Assembly: GCA_016800925.1 (NCBI GenBank)
Contig: JABCPU010000048.1
Span: 62,001 to 126,000, forward strand
From: Suillus spraguei
Taxonomy: Eukaryota; Basidiomycota; Agaricomycetes; Boletales; Suillaceae
Direction of reading: 5' to 3'
Length of the DNA stretch: 64,000 bases
Shown here: positions 1 through 14,889 of the stretch, one piece after another
Layout of the letters: every line of letters starts with the position of its first letter
Position numbering within the stretch: position 1 is the first letter of the stretch
The notes under the pieces: model-generated
Seen by the model: the letters and a program-made list of their open reading frames with translations, nothing else
What the model was told of the DNA's origin: nothing
The model's database searches: none
Made by a program: the position numbers and the translations under genes

Positions 1-296
1 GTCGTCCTTCGTTGCCCTCTTCCCCCTATACATGTTTACCATTTTCTCAATACCTCACACTTGATCGCTTTCGTTTTGGTATGGGTTCAACGTTGTTTCG
101 TAACCCCTTATCTCTGTCTGGTTCTGAGTTTAGGAAGGCACTACACGAGGCAACCCAGTTCAAGCAGTTATGGTGCAGTCATAATCTGTCTGGTAGTGTC
201 TCAACAATTCATCTGTATTCCTACTGCGTGTGTAGTATTTTGATAAGTACATGGGGTTAAATGAACGAGTTGAATGGATGATATTTTGGAAGGAAA
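1..296. other. Unassigned left edge
   Basis: I see no supportable gene here. Short open frames exist on the plus strand but have no recognisable motif and no intron-like signals. The stretch lies just downstream of the degenerate minus-strand frame that ends at 297. Confidence 0.4.
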
Positions 297-750
297 TCAA
301 TCAGTGCTCATATTGACATGAAGTTTGTCCAGTCTCTTCCGCACCCAAGCGGCTTTCAGCTGATTTTTCATGTAGAGATATGCAATTGCCTCGTCTTTGT
401 TCTTCAAAAACAATGACACCATATCCAACTTATCTTCGTTTGATATGTCGGTACTGAACTGAGCACTTCAATAGCGCGTCCAAAGTCAAAGGGAGGTGCA
501 GCAGCAGGGGGTACAAGAGCCACAGGTGGGGCTTGGGGCACCCCTAAATGCTTGCTCATTTCTTGCACTGCGCTGACAATCAATGTCATTGCTGCGCTTT
601 GATGATTGCAGATGGAGGGCGAGGATACTTGCCCGATGGAGTGGCAAGTGCACCATGACTGGCCTTGCGCTTTCCACGACTAGCACTTGTTAATGCTGGA
701 GGCGGGTTTGTAGAAGGGAGGCGGGATGTAGGCGGGGCAAAAGAACTCAT
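297..750 (-). pseudogene. Degenerate hypothetical protein gene in three frames
   Basis: Read on the minus strand from the ATG at 750, the first frame gives a Ser/Pro-rich segment (MSSFAPPTSRLP..., ending AIIKAQQ). A second frame continues with MTLIVSAVQEMSKHLG and a Pro/Ala-rich stretch to FGRAIEVLSS. A third gives DISNEDKLDMVSLFLKNKD and AWVRKRLDKLHV, ending at a stop at 297-299. Each junction needs a -1 shift, near positions 588 and 455, and there is no room for a normal 45-60 nt intron between the segments. The three pieces read like one protein of about 150 aa with two frameshifts. I do not recognise the family. It could instead be a real gene with sequencing errors. Confidence 0.35.
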
Positions 751-1298
751 GTTACTAGTAGGCGAGTAGAGATTAGGCTCATCGCAAAGCATCCAAATAC
801 CAAGTGCCTGTAGAAACAAGGTAAGTATGCGAAGGTATAGGAGAGATCTGTGAGGTACAGGAGCAGTGGTATCAAAATGCACTAGACTTGGATGAAGAGG
901 TTGAGCAGATACCGCACAGTAAGATTATCATGTCAGTAGATATGGTGTGAGCGGTCCTAAAAGGGCCAAGTGTGAGGTTCCGGTACTTATATGATAGTCT
1001 GCCTGTGGGAAGGGATCCAATACGGAGGACAGTGGTTTGTTTTTGTACTCAATCAAGTTTAAAATGATACTGTTTACAACTATTCTGGGTCAACCCTCGG
1101 TGCAACCAACCGCGTACGAGTTACGAAGTCGAAAATATCCGATGTATAGCTGCCTCGACAAAGTAACCCGCGCTAATCACTGCAATTTTCCAGTTTAAAT
1201 TGTAATTTCATCAATCTTAAGTCCGGGATCTGGATCCGTGTCTGGTGAGGAATTTTGATTGTGGTAGCATCTGGTGATCTTTTTTTCAGGTTAGACAT
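751..1298. other. Intergenic, nothing recognised
   Basis: No convincing coding frame. The stretch would contain the promoter of the degenerate minus-strand frame (297-750) and the 3' flank of the hypothetical at 1299-1781. Confidence 0.4.
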
Positions 1299-1781
1299 CT
1301 AAGTAGATGCATCTTGTGCTCGGTCCTCGAGCACGTTTTTGTCATGAGGTCGTGAGTCGTCTTTCTTCATTAGCGATGTGATACTTTGATCAGAAGAAGA
1401 CTTACAGTTGCATGGTATCGTCGTCTGCTGCTGAGCGGGTGCGCAGATAATTTCATCGGACGAAACGATTTTGTTGGGGTCTGGTGACAGGACGACAGGT
1501 GATGAAACGTTGCTAGTAACTGGCGACGAAGAGGCAGATGAGGAAGCCGCCTCTTGAGTTTGAAAGATGTCGCGCAAGTCGTAGGAGCTTTTCTTCTTCT
1601 TCAATATGGGGGGACGACCCCTATCGCGTCCACGCAGCTCTGGAAGTTCTTTTTTTTCAACTGTCTCTTCCACGACTTCAGTTTGGTCTATATTTATTCC
1701 TATGTCGACCTGGGCGAAATGAGGGACGGGGTTGCTGTTAGTTTTTACGACGTGCTCTACATGTGTGGTACGACAAGTCAT
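1299..1781 (-). CDS. Hypothetical low-complexity protein, 160 aa
   Basis: A single open frame starts at an ATG (1781) and stops at 1299. The protein has an N-terminal half with acidic and Glu/Lys-rich runs (EVVEETVEKKELPELRGRD), then a basic patch (PPILKKKKSSYDLRDIF), then a long Ser-rich segment. No signal peptide, membrane segment or named domain is visible. It is divergent from the kinase gene at 2132, 350 bp away. The low-complexity composition is typical of disordered fungal proteins, but a chance frame cannot be excluded. An upstream exon is possible. Confidence 0.35.
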   Translation of the reverse strand: MTCRTTHVEHVVKTNSNPVPHFAQVDIGINIDQTEVVEETVEKKELPELRGRDRGRPPILKKKKSSYDLRDIFQTQEAASSSASSSPVTSNVSSPVVLSPDPNKIVSSDEIICAPAQQQTTIPCNCKSSSDQSITSLMKKDDSRPHDKNVLEDRAQDAST

Positions 1782-2131
1782 GGCAGGTCATGGACGTATA
1801 ATGAAATGAGTTGTAGAAATGCCCCTGTCGACGTGTACATGAATTCGACGGAGGTGAGTCAAAGTTAATGTGTCTTGATGTCATTTTTTCCTATTTAGGT
1901 GCGGTCTCATGTGTAAGGCTTCGTGAGAAAGCTTTGTCATCAAAGGTCGAGTAGGGCGTTGGTTGCATCGAGCAAGGACTTGTCAGATCCAACAAACTGC
2001 TCGAGGACATCGACTTGATCGACAGTGGCGATTTAAATTTTGGTCGTGTTGATTGTTGTTCACAGTGACGACGAAATTATTCACACTCGCTAGGTTGCCA
2101 ACCATCAAAGCAGCAACGGTTACCAGCAGCG
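1782..2131. promoter_or_regulatory. Divergent intergenic region upstream of STE20
   Basis: This 350-bp stretch separates the small minus-strand hypothetical from the plus-strand kinase gene and must hold the kinase promoter and 5' leader. No individual element stands out. Confidence 0.35.
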
Positions 2132-4591
<2,460 letters not shown>

Positions 4592-5245
4592 TCTACTCGT
4601 CTCCCATTGCATTCCTGTCCTAGCCCATAACGGTATCCCATGCTCCACACCTGAACTTTAAGCTTCTTGTTGCTCCATGCCGAACCATTTACCTCTTGCA
4701 TCTACCCGCCCACTGTAACGCGCTCGCTGATACCAAATCCGTATACCGAGTTTTGTAATGCATGCATCCACTCCCGTGTTCTAAACATCATACAACAAAT
4801 CATGTCGTATCAAATCGATATCATCTCATTCATCTATACTTGTAGACGAAAAATGCGCGTCCTTTACAATAACGCGTCGAAGAATTTTATCTTTTCTTTA
4901 CTTTTTTTGCTTGCTTCTTCTGTTTGTGTTCTCTCCCTCATTCGTTTTGTTTTTACCCCGTGATCACCCCCAATTATGACGACTGGACCTGTTGTGCTTG
5001 TCTTGCGCTCGTTCGTGTTGGAGTTTTTTCTTTTTGTGCGTGTCGTTTGATTGATGTAATCTCATATCATTGTCTGTCGTATATATACACGATTGATTGA
5101 TGTATAGAAAAGAGAATATTGAGAATGACTAGGGTTACAGGATACGCTTGCTGGATGAGACAGATGAATTGAATGCTGGAAACTTGTGTAGTCCGAGAAA
5201 GCGATATAAGCATAAGTAAGGGAGAACCGTTCTATTCCGCGAGGT
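4592..5245. other. Convergent 3' intergenic region
   Basis: 654 bp between the stop codons of the kinase gene and TEL1. T-rich stretches such as 4885-5040 look like 3' untranslated and termination sequence for both genes. No coding signal beyond short chance frames. Confidence 0.5.
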
Positions 5246-8200
5246 TCAATAGTGGGGACTCCAACCTACCAAGCCAATCAGCGATCAATCAGACCAGAAA
5301 TCAGAACACGACCAAAACTCACCTTGGTAAATAGTTGCCAAGTTCACAATATCCGTAGCCTCCGCTATGAGTTCGTTGACCGTATACTCTACGCTCAACG
5401 CCTTGTCTAGCTTGCGCGCGACGCCTGCAAGCGCACGATCGGCGGCTTCGTCTGCTGATCCGCTTTGTAGGTCCAGGGCGATGACTCCGAAGCGAGACAC
5501 ATCTCGAGCAACTCGGGTCGGCTCCGTTGTGTTGTCTTGCACTTTTTTAATCTTCAGCTCGCTCGCTGTCCTGTTGCGGAGGTTAGTCGACGTTGATTGT
5601 GGGGAGAGAGAAGCAGACGTACCAAGAATGCAGCGGGTCGTGTTTGAACACCTCAAGAACTGTAAGTATGACGTCTGACCTGTCACGTAACACACGCAGG
5701 GTTTCCTCTGCGCAGCGCTGGAACACGCCTTGCGTCCCACACTTCCCCATTCCATCGACCATGTCCCGCGTCATTCGGAATGGTACTCTCTCTGGGATAC
5801 GCAACAGTTTGCCCTGTGCAGAGTGAGTAGACGCTTGGTCAGACACAATGCAAACCCACCTGATCAAAAGCGATCCCTAAATCAATATGCACCACCTCTC
5901 CCGACCCATTATCAATCAATATATTCTGCACATGGCGGTCTCCGAGACCTAGAATGTGCCCCACAATGGAAGTGGTAGCGACGCTGCGACTGTAGTTGAG
6001 ACGCATAGCGAACCAGGTGATGGGGGTTTTATGCTTTTCGGTAAAGTAGTGCCTCATCACTGGTTGGGTTCGTTGGCATATTTGTTGGAAGATTTTGACC
6101 ATCACTTCGGTCTTTCCACCGGATTTCTCGCGCGCTTGTTTTAACGTTGTTACAATCTGTCCGTGTTTCATGTCGTCAGGACGGTACCTAGGAGTACGTG
6201 ATTTTTTAAGTTTGTCATAGACAGGAAGTGGGAGTAAATTACCTGAGGTGCGCTTCCTGGAGCCATTTTTGGAGGGGGACGGTGTTGCCTACGAATTCGA
6301 TGACTCCGGCTTGGGTGGCAAGAGGTAGAACTTTGTAATCGCGGACGTTAAGATTCCGTCTCCGAGTCTCCTTATCGTAGCGCAGCACCATGTTGCACAG
6401 GTGGAAAACTTGTTCCATGACAGCATCTTGCCGCATATCGTCGTTGCCCTCGCCCTTAAACTGCAGAGATCTCTAACATTAAAACACGTATGAATTTTAT
6501 GAAGATGACGCACAAGCTGCTTGAATTGTTCCCCATTACTCCCATAGCAAATACTGATTTTCGGGTGGTTGATACCTCCGGCTGTCATGAATTCTGGGTG
6601 ATAGCGACTAATCCAGATACAATCGCTGTACTTGAGGGTTGGATCGATCGGGGTACGGCAGGTGATGACAGGGACCTGGACGTCACGCAGCTTCCGAATG
6701 GGTAAGACCTCGGGAATAAGTAGCCCGTTATTGGTTTTCTTTATCGCAGGATGTTTGAAGGGATACTTGGCCCATTCCAGAGAAGCGTTACAGACCTGCT
6801 CGATCGATCGGACCCTCGTTGTGTGTGTAGGATCGCTGAGCAACCTATCGAAGATGGCGCTCGCAGCTCCACCGCGATCCGATTGCGATGATGGAAGCTC
6901 AAATCGTGAGGAGGTCCTTCGCACACCCTGGGGTTGCTCCGGGCGTAAGCAGAACACTGGGTACAGGCTGTGAAAAGGATGCTCTTGACACATGCGCAAG
7001 ACGAGTCTTGAAGATTTTGCTGGTTCTTCGGGATGTCTGCTGAGGATTTTGACATGCGAGCAGACAGCTGATGAGAGAGGAAGACAAACTTGCGGGAGGG
7101 CACGCGATCGAGAGCGGCTTTGAGCTTGTCCTGTATACCAAGGTCGTCGAAATTCGCGAACCAAAGGGATGAGAAACGGATGGGACCATCGTCATCAAAA
7201 CGATCGGAGGAAGCCAGACAGCGAGAGTACATGTCAATAGCCAGCTCAAGGAACGTGTCTCGCGCCCCCATATGGCACGCATAGGCTTTCGAATCTTCAG
7301 CTAGGACGGTTCTTGCCTTCTTCTGTTCTTCAACTAATAATAGGTACTCATCTGTCCCTTGTCGAGTTTTCTGCAGTTGGCTCTCTCTCTGTCTAACCTC
7401 CTGTTTCTTGCGCTCTGTATAGATGTGCCAACGCATAGCGTCTGACGACTTCAGGATGGAATGATATTGTTGGTCTGCAAAAAGTGCACATTTGCGGAAA
7501 ACAGTGGCACATGCGTGGTCGTGAACGTCCATCTGCTTCTCGGCTACGATAGCGAGCTCGACAGCAGGATCAAAGAATTTGCGCTTGATGTCGGTTGGTT
7601 TCTCTAGGCATGCCTCAGCGATCCAGTCTCCCTGTCAAAGACATGAATAATCTGAACTATTACAAAAGAAAAAGGCATACCAGTCGAGCAAGCGACAGCG
7701 CCTTTTCCACTGTGTCATCAGCACCCAAGTTCTGACCATCTACCAAGTCCTTGAGGTACTGCACTGCCAACTTTTGCTCCTTCTGGAGCCACAGAACATT
7801 GGCGAATTCACGAGCAACTTCGAAGCTGGCATTTTTCTCGAGTCGCTGTGCTTTCACGATAGAGTTCAACGCCACTTGCAATTGATTGGATTTCCGAGCG
7901 GCAATGGATAGACGAACGAGGCATCGCTTCTCGATGTCTAGGATCCCACGGACGAACGGCGTAGCAAGACTGCCGATTTGCTTTCGTTCCTCTTTCTGCC
8001 TGACCGACCGCACCAATGAGATTCTCGTTGCAAGAATCTGTTCTAAATTGGTAAATCTGTAGCACATGTCAACGCAAACTAGACCACAATTGTTATCAAA
8101 ACTCACTCAAAGTCAGGATTAATTTCATCGAGCTTGGGCAAATTACGGATATCTTTTGGCTTGCTTGAAAGCTGCTGCTGCATAGAATGGCTTCTCCACT

Positions 8201-11200
8201 GGGTAATCTGACCGAGACACATAATGTTACGAGCAACCTCTCGGATACCTGAGATGTTCTCAGTGCCAAGCTGCCGCAGGCGGATCATCTCATCGTCAAG
8301 CGAGCTGCGAACGATGACGTCGATTGCTCGAGGGTCTCGTTCCCTATACACTGCTCGCAACGCTTGATAAAGCGTGGCCCCGGAACTATCCCCTGCATTG
8401 TCAGGCAAGTCCCAGGTTTCAGTACGCCAACCCAGCTGAAAGCACATGGCGGACGAGGAACTCCTCGTGTCAACGCCAATCTGGGACGTTTGAAGAGTGC
8501 CAATAGCAAGACGGTCGAAGCCGAAGGCATGGAAAGAACTGAGTAGACCGTCCGTGTCGACTGCTTCAGGGCTTCCAGCCTCAAGGGCAGCACCGTGGAA
8601 ACGAAATGCTTTCTCCCACTGCTTCTCATGATGAAACCGTTTGATGAGGAAGTGCCGTAGATCAGCGGTCTTGATACCGTAAAATCCGTCGGGCTCGTCG
8701 ATGTGACTGTAAATTTCGAAAAGGAGATGCTCTGTGCCTGCTGTATTATCCATGTCGAGGGACTGGTACTCCGCCGCGAGCTCAAGGAATAGAAGAGCTG
8801 TCGTATACGCGCCACACTTCACTGCACTTCTTGCAAGGAGCATGTAATCGATATCAAGCCATTTGTCGTGAGCCAGGGAATCAGTAGAGCCTTTCGGGTA
8901 AAAGTTGCGAAGGTGAAGCACGACGCCGACAATGGACCTTAAGCAGGACAAATGGACATTCTCCAATAGAAGCATGGCGCTGAAATACTCTGATAGACAA
9001 GATTTTGAGGAGGCGCCCTTTGATTCTGGTTGGTCGAGTTCGTTCTGCAGCAAGGTGTGGACCAATACAGGAAGCATTTCATCGGCAAAAGAAACATCGC
9101 GCTCCAAAAACGTTGAGAATTGTGCGTAAAATGGGTCCACAGCGCTAAGCACGTCGCTCAGTAAAATGGCCAGCTTACTGATCCATTTCTGGAATTCAGA
9201 CTCCAGATGACACTCGACTGTCACCTTCAGCTCATCAATGCCGCGGACATGCCGGGACCTCGCTTTGATAGGATATTGTTGAAGATATTCCAAAGCAGCT
9301 CTCGACTCGATAGGCCAGGATTGGAGGAGGAGCATGTCCGCTGAAGAAGCTGACACAACAGATCGAAGGGTAGAGTATGCGAGACTGACTTCTTGTGGTG
9401 AATTTCCGTCCACCATAGCGAGCAGCGTTTGGATGATCACCCGCTGAGGTGAAGATTCCATCTGTAACTTTTTGGCACTGCGCCGATGTCGTCCCCGCAA
9501 CGTCTGCAGAAAGGGTTGTTCACTCCCGAAGCTGTAGATGTCCCCATTATTTGCAATCAACAATGAAGCGAACGCATCTACGTCGTCAGGTTGGAGTTGG
9601 TCCCTAGGAGGAATAAAGTCTTTAAGACGCCAGAAATCTGTCTTGGCGAACTGCGCTCGATCATAGACGCGATGCTCTGCGAGGTCTCGAAGCCGCCTAA
9701 CGAGGCGAAACTTGTTGGACGCAATGCGAAAGTCGCTCAAAATCATCGAAAGACCATCCGCAGTGATATCGTCATAAACTGACAACAGCTCAGATGAGGG
9801 CTGATGTGGCCAAGCTGACAGGGCGTTCATGACCTGCGACCTGATCTTAGAACTTCGGCAAAGTTCGAGAGCTTGCTTGTCGATCCAATGTAACAAGCCT
9901 TTACCTATGTTCGCAATTTGAACGTCATCGGTGGCCAGTGAATAATCATGAGCCTGAGCGCACACCCGAATGAGCACATCAGGAAACCTTGGATCCACTT
10001 GAGACGTCAAAAGATACATGGTGAAGCCCCATTCGAGGAAAGAGCGAGCCGCCTGTACGAGGTCCACCTGAGCAAGAAGAGAAGTTGCTTCATGAATTAG
10101 AGTGTGGAGTAATGTAGGTTCTTGGAAATCCTCGTGACGAACTGCTACTAGAAGAGAAATGCCATTCAGCAGGCGGATCTGCTCATTGACTAATGGTGAT
10201 CTCTGAACTTCGGAGAAAAGCTGGTGGAGGACATGATAAGATATGGCTTTGACGTGATCGCGAACCGTGAGAGAAATGCACCAATTGAGAGCTCGTAGGA
10301 CAGTGGATGAGCTAAACGCAGGAAGATTTGGGCTGTGGAGGTTGAAGTCATCCAAGGTTCTGTACTTGGATAGAGCCTTGAAAACCTGAGCGGAGTGGCT
10401 CGAATCATGCTCCTTGATTGCTTGCATGATCGGGCCATCGACAGAGAAGTCCTGGTCACCTAGGGACCGAACCACTGCCGCTCCAATACTCGCCGCATTT
10501 TGCTCTACACAGTCATTGAAACCCTGCTCTTGGCCAAGGTCGACGCCCTTGTCTTTCAACAACTTTTTTAGCTGCTCCGGTGGCGTGTTACAATCAACCC
10601 GCTCATCATCCAGCCAAAACACAAGTTGGAATCCAATGAGATCACCCAAGCATTCCTGCAAGCCATCAGCAGCGGTCTTTTGAACTGCGGCGCAGTGAGC
10701 CAGGAATAGTCGGCGGCCGTGATGCACCGCTTCTGAATTTCCGCCGCCTGCCATGACATTGGTCGGCGTGAAAAGATGGAAGGTTGCTTCTGCACATTCC
10801 TTTCGATCCCGGTAGCCAAGGAGCTCAGGAGGGAGACCACACACATCCTGAAAAGCCTGTCGAATGGAGTATGCAATCTGTGAAGCGTAGGCTTCGAAGA
10901 GGTCTGACAATTTAGGGAGTCCAAGTCTTTCAGAAACGCCAGTCAGAGTCGCTTGGATGTGTTGTGCGTAATGTGAGCTATGAAAGGCCGCTTCGATCAA
11001 GTGCCAGTAGGGTCCACGCCTCACAGCGGAACTCACGACCATGATATTGCCGAGGCACAAAGTACGGGTGAGCATTTTTTCGTAACTGTGTCCTGATTGT
11101 CAGTGATTGGACAAGAAAACGAATCAAGACTCACTCTGAGAGATCCTTTGTCAATCCCTCTTTAATGGTATTGTATATATCAAGGGAGTTCTGACCAGCA

Positions 11201-14200
11201 AAGCGAGCCAGGGTGAAGAGACGAGCATTTACAACTGCAGCCCGGAAGCGTACACGTATATCCTGATCCGAGTTCAGTATTGGGATGATGGTGGATGGTG
11301 GGTCTACGGACTTCTTTTGGCATACTGTTGGCCAAAAGGACTCAGAAGGATCTTGGGCGATGTACCTAGCGAAAAATTGGGAAGCAAAATCACGCATTTT
11401 CCACGAAACAAATTTCCTCTTCATCATGTTATGACTGAGCCAACCGCATAGCTCGCGGATATGATCTCCGACATCAGTGTCCGCGTTTGACTTCTGGAGC
11501 CAAAAATGCGAAGTGGAGTCCAGTAAATCAACAGCCATAAGCTGCAGTTCAACATTGCGACCATGGGTGTGCAAGGGAAGGAGATCTTCAAATTTGTCAA
11601 GGAGCGCGTTGAGGACATCTATATCAAGGCTCCAAATCCGCCGTCGAACTGATCCTAGGACTGCATTGCCTATCAAAAGCAGCCTTTCAGCGGGACAATG
11701 GACTATGAGCTTTGTCAACTCTCTGTCGCGCAAAACTTCGGCGGACGAAGATCGAAGGACAGGAGTCGTCGCGAGGAATGTGATACATAGGTCAGCAAGG
11801 TACTGGTTCGCAGCGGTGATGTCATCATGAGCAGCATCTTCTTGAGTTGGTGGTCCTGTGTGAGTTGTTATGATATCGCCAAATCCGTCCGCATCTACAG
11901 CATGAACATTTTGTGCTCCTTGGCGAAGTTGACCCGTCATAGTGCGAAGAGATTCCCGAAGGGCTTCAGAAACCGCGGAAAATGCATCTTGAATCTGAAG
12001 ATTTGTCAACATATTGAATACTGGTAAGCGGCGCAACGAGAACCCACGTCTGCATTTGCCCAAAATACACGCTGAAACAGTCGTCGAACTGTGTGAGAGT
12101 GATGTCTCTCAGACAGATTCCGCTTCAGGCCCTTAAGAGTATGTGATCTAATCCCAGAGCCAAGATCCGGGCCAAGCATTGCTTCCCACTCCTCGTTCGT
12201 ACTACGCTCCTCTCCGTTCATCACCAGAGGCTCCAGAGCGTGTAGTATTAGCACGCGTTCATCTGCCGTCCAGCGTGCATCTGTTAGGAGTGGTGCGAGA
12301 AGTGATATTACTCGGCCGGCGGATTGCAGAACGCGTCGATTACACCGCATTCCATTCCATACAAGCAGGGTCTCGAACGCAAAGGCGGTCACAACAGCAT
12401 CAAGCGATTGACGGAGCTTTTCGGCAGTGGGGTGTGCATTGGTTTCCTTGAACGTGTCCCACTCGATAGTGAGAGATTCCATCGCTTTGAGCAGAAACGA
12501 AGTTATTCGACGCTCGCGCCCTCGAGGCTGAACGAGCTCAGAGTCTATAGTCAACTCGCCATTAACAGAGCCGTGTGCTGCAAGTTCGTCGGAACCTGCA
12601 GATACGACGTCCTTGTGGAAGGAAGGAAGTTGGGCATCGAGCAGGAAATCACGGATGACCTTGGTCTTCCGCTCTTCCTCCATGAGCTCCACGATCGCAC
12701 AATCAGGAAGTAACATGCGACAAAGAAGTTCACTTCGCTTCGGCGTTCCACATATGCTCTCTAGCAACCCAAGAATGTCACCGATGGTGTGGAGTGGCAT
12801 CCGGGATTTCCCACTAGTATCCTTCACCGCCTGTCCAGCACCAATTCCCCAATTATCAAGAAGCCAACTAAGAACTTTCTCCTCCAACTGCATCCTGTAC
12901 AGCCTTACATCTTGGCTTGCAACACGCAAACATTGCGCCAGGAACATACACACAGAATCAGATGGAAATGCAGGACCCTGCAGATCCAGATCCTTCGCCA
13001 AGGTCTCGATTTCGATCAAAACTCGCTGAGATGTTAATAGGAGCTTGGAGTGGAGGACAAGTGTGTGCGCAGTATGACATGCTGCCCTGCAAACCACAGG
13101 TACATTGGCTCTGCGCATGGCATGAGTCCACACAGGATCCCAGACAGCGGAGTCACGGACAACTGCGGTCCGCGAGGTAACTGATGGTGACTGGGTTGCA
13201 CGTGAACTCAGAAGGCCATCTGACTGTGCAATTGCGGCAAAGCATAGGAAAGTCCAAGATTGGATGATGGGATCATCGACGGAAACAAATCGCAGCAGGG
13301 TGTTCATTACATTCTCTTGGAGTTTATCGTGCAGGGACGACCAGTACCGATCAATGAAAAATAGGAGAACTTGGAGATGATACGTCCGAACGCCAGAAGT
13401 GGTGGTCGACTGTATGGAATGAAGAAGAGATACTATAGGGTTTTCACGTTTGACACGCTTTCCTAGGCTTCCTTCACCATCCGAAGTACTGGCATGGTTC
13501 CACTCAGAGTGATCGAAGAGCTGTATTATAGCGTTCAGTTTGCGTAAAGTCAATTGATGGACGAAGACTCACCTTCTTCGCACAGTCAACTTGTAGTTCC
13601 ATTAAAGCCCACGCAAGGGCTTGAGAAGAATCAAAATGCCATCCGGCCCTGAATGTGTGAGCGGCAAACACCCCACATCCGTAGTTCTCGGTGTTGGAGG
13701 GAAGTACCTCAAGCCTCAAAGAGTCGAGAGAGAGAATATCAAGGCCCCGTCGACTCTCTACCTCACCGCTCAGGAGGGTCCAAAGTTTGTACACTCCATC
13801 AGCCCAAGCGTACTTAGGAAGGTCGTCACGTGCAGCTGTTAAGAACGGGAATAACGTTCTCAAAATGCCAACAAGACTTTCCTTCATGTGCTTGTTCTTG
13901 GTACCCCACAGTCCGACTAATTGATTCCATGTTGAATGGGCGAAAATTTTAACGTCCTTTGTCCGATTCAGACAAAGATGAGACAATACTGGCTGCAGGG
14001 CAAGAAGGTAGTCGTGGTGAAGGGATGCGTCACTGGGGTAGCGTTCTAGGAATCGTGTCATGCGGGCCAGGATAGCAGATGATAGGTTTGGTACATCCTC
14101 CGAGAGGAAGGGAGCTGTAGGAGAGCGGAACAAGAGGACAAGTAGGGAAACACATTCAACTTGCTCTAAGGAAACTGAATGGTGTGTAGAGGCCCTTGTA

Positions 14201-14889
14201 GGATGTGTAACACCGGGGGCAGGCGTGGAACTGTGTTCCCTTGCCTTGCGTTTGCGCTTTTGTGTTGACGTAGCGGGCTCATGATCATCACCCTCGTCAG
14301 AGTCATCTTGGTACATGGCGGAAAGGTCGACCTGCATGCTCTCATCATTACTCTCTCCAGTAACATCGTCGAATTTTCTCTTTATCGGATCATCCAAAAC
14401 GATGTTGAAAACCAACTCAGCTATGCTAATCCAAGTGGCCGCATCGATATGGTCCAAGTGTGGCGTCCAGCTGAGAAGTATCTTGATAGTCTTAAGGTAG
14501 TCAAGAACGAGCGGAGCATACAGCTGTCCACGGTAAACCATCATCTGTACGAGATGAGCCAGGAGGGGTGTCAGGACTTTGGTAGTGAGCCTGCAGTTGC
14601 TTCTCTCTACTAGCCAACGAACTGTAGCGGCGGCATCCCCAAGTCTGCGCAAGGCAGCGGTACCTGCTGATGCATTCTTGCCTGACGCAGCTTTCTTGTT
14701 ACATTCTGCCTTTTCACTGGTAACTGCTGTGAAGAGGGCCTGATACACGACCAGCCAGGCGCGTCCCTCCTCGAGATTGAGGACAGCATCGTCGCGCGAG
14801 AAAGCTTCTTTGAGAGAAATTATTCCTTCTTGTCGTTCCTTGACTTTTGAGCTTTTCAGAAGCTCGATGACCGCCTTCAACTTGGTCAT
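5246..14889 (-). CDS. TEL1: Tel1/ATM-family phosphatidylinositol-3-kinase-like protein kinase
   Basis: Eleven exons; introns 13521-13572, 12021-12070, 11086-11134, 8057-8106, 7632-7680, 6461-6513, 6188-6242, 5814-5859, 5571-5622 and 5266-5322. The product is about 3,043 aa, close to human ATM (3,056). The N-terminus carries a TAN-like motif (ELLKSSKVKERQEGI), then a long helical-repeat region, a FAT domain (KFVFLSHQLSARM; LRMCQEHPFHSLYP), the PI3K-like kinase from about residue 2690 (MRQDAVMEQVF, GLGDRHVQNIL, HIDLGIAF), and a FATC tail ending IYQGWSPHY. The start is the ATG at 14889, because the codon at 14907 is TTG. Known role: DNA double-strand-break signalling and telomere maintenance in the nucleus. 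Anomaly: exon 6 (7631-6514) has 1,118 nt and needs one extra base near 7004-7005, or a 50-nt intron, to keep frame. Confidence 0.93.

Noticed and set aside
8103..11075. Plus-strand frames antisense to TEL1
   Set aside because: They are shadows of a long conserved minus-strand exon with no motif of their own.
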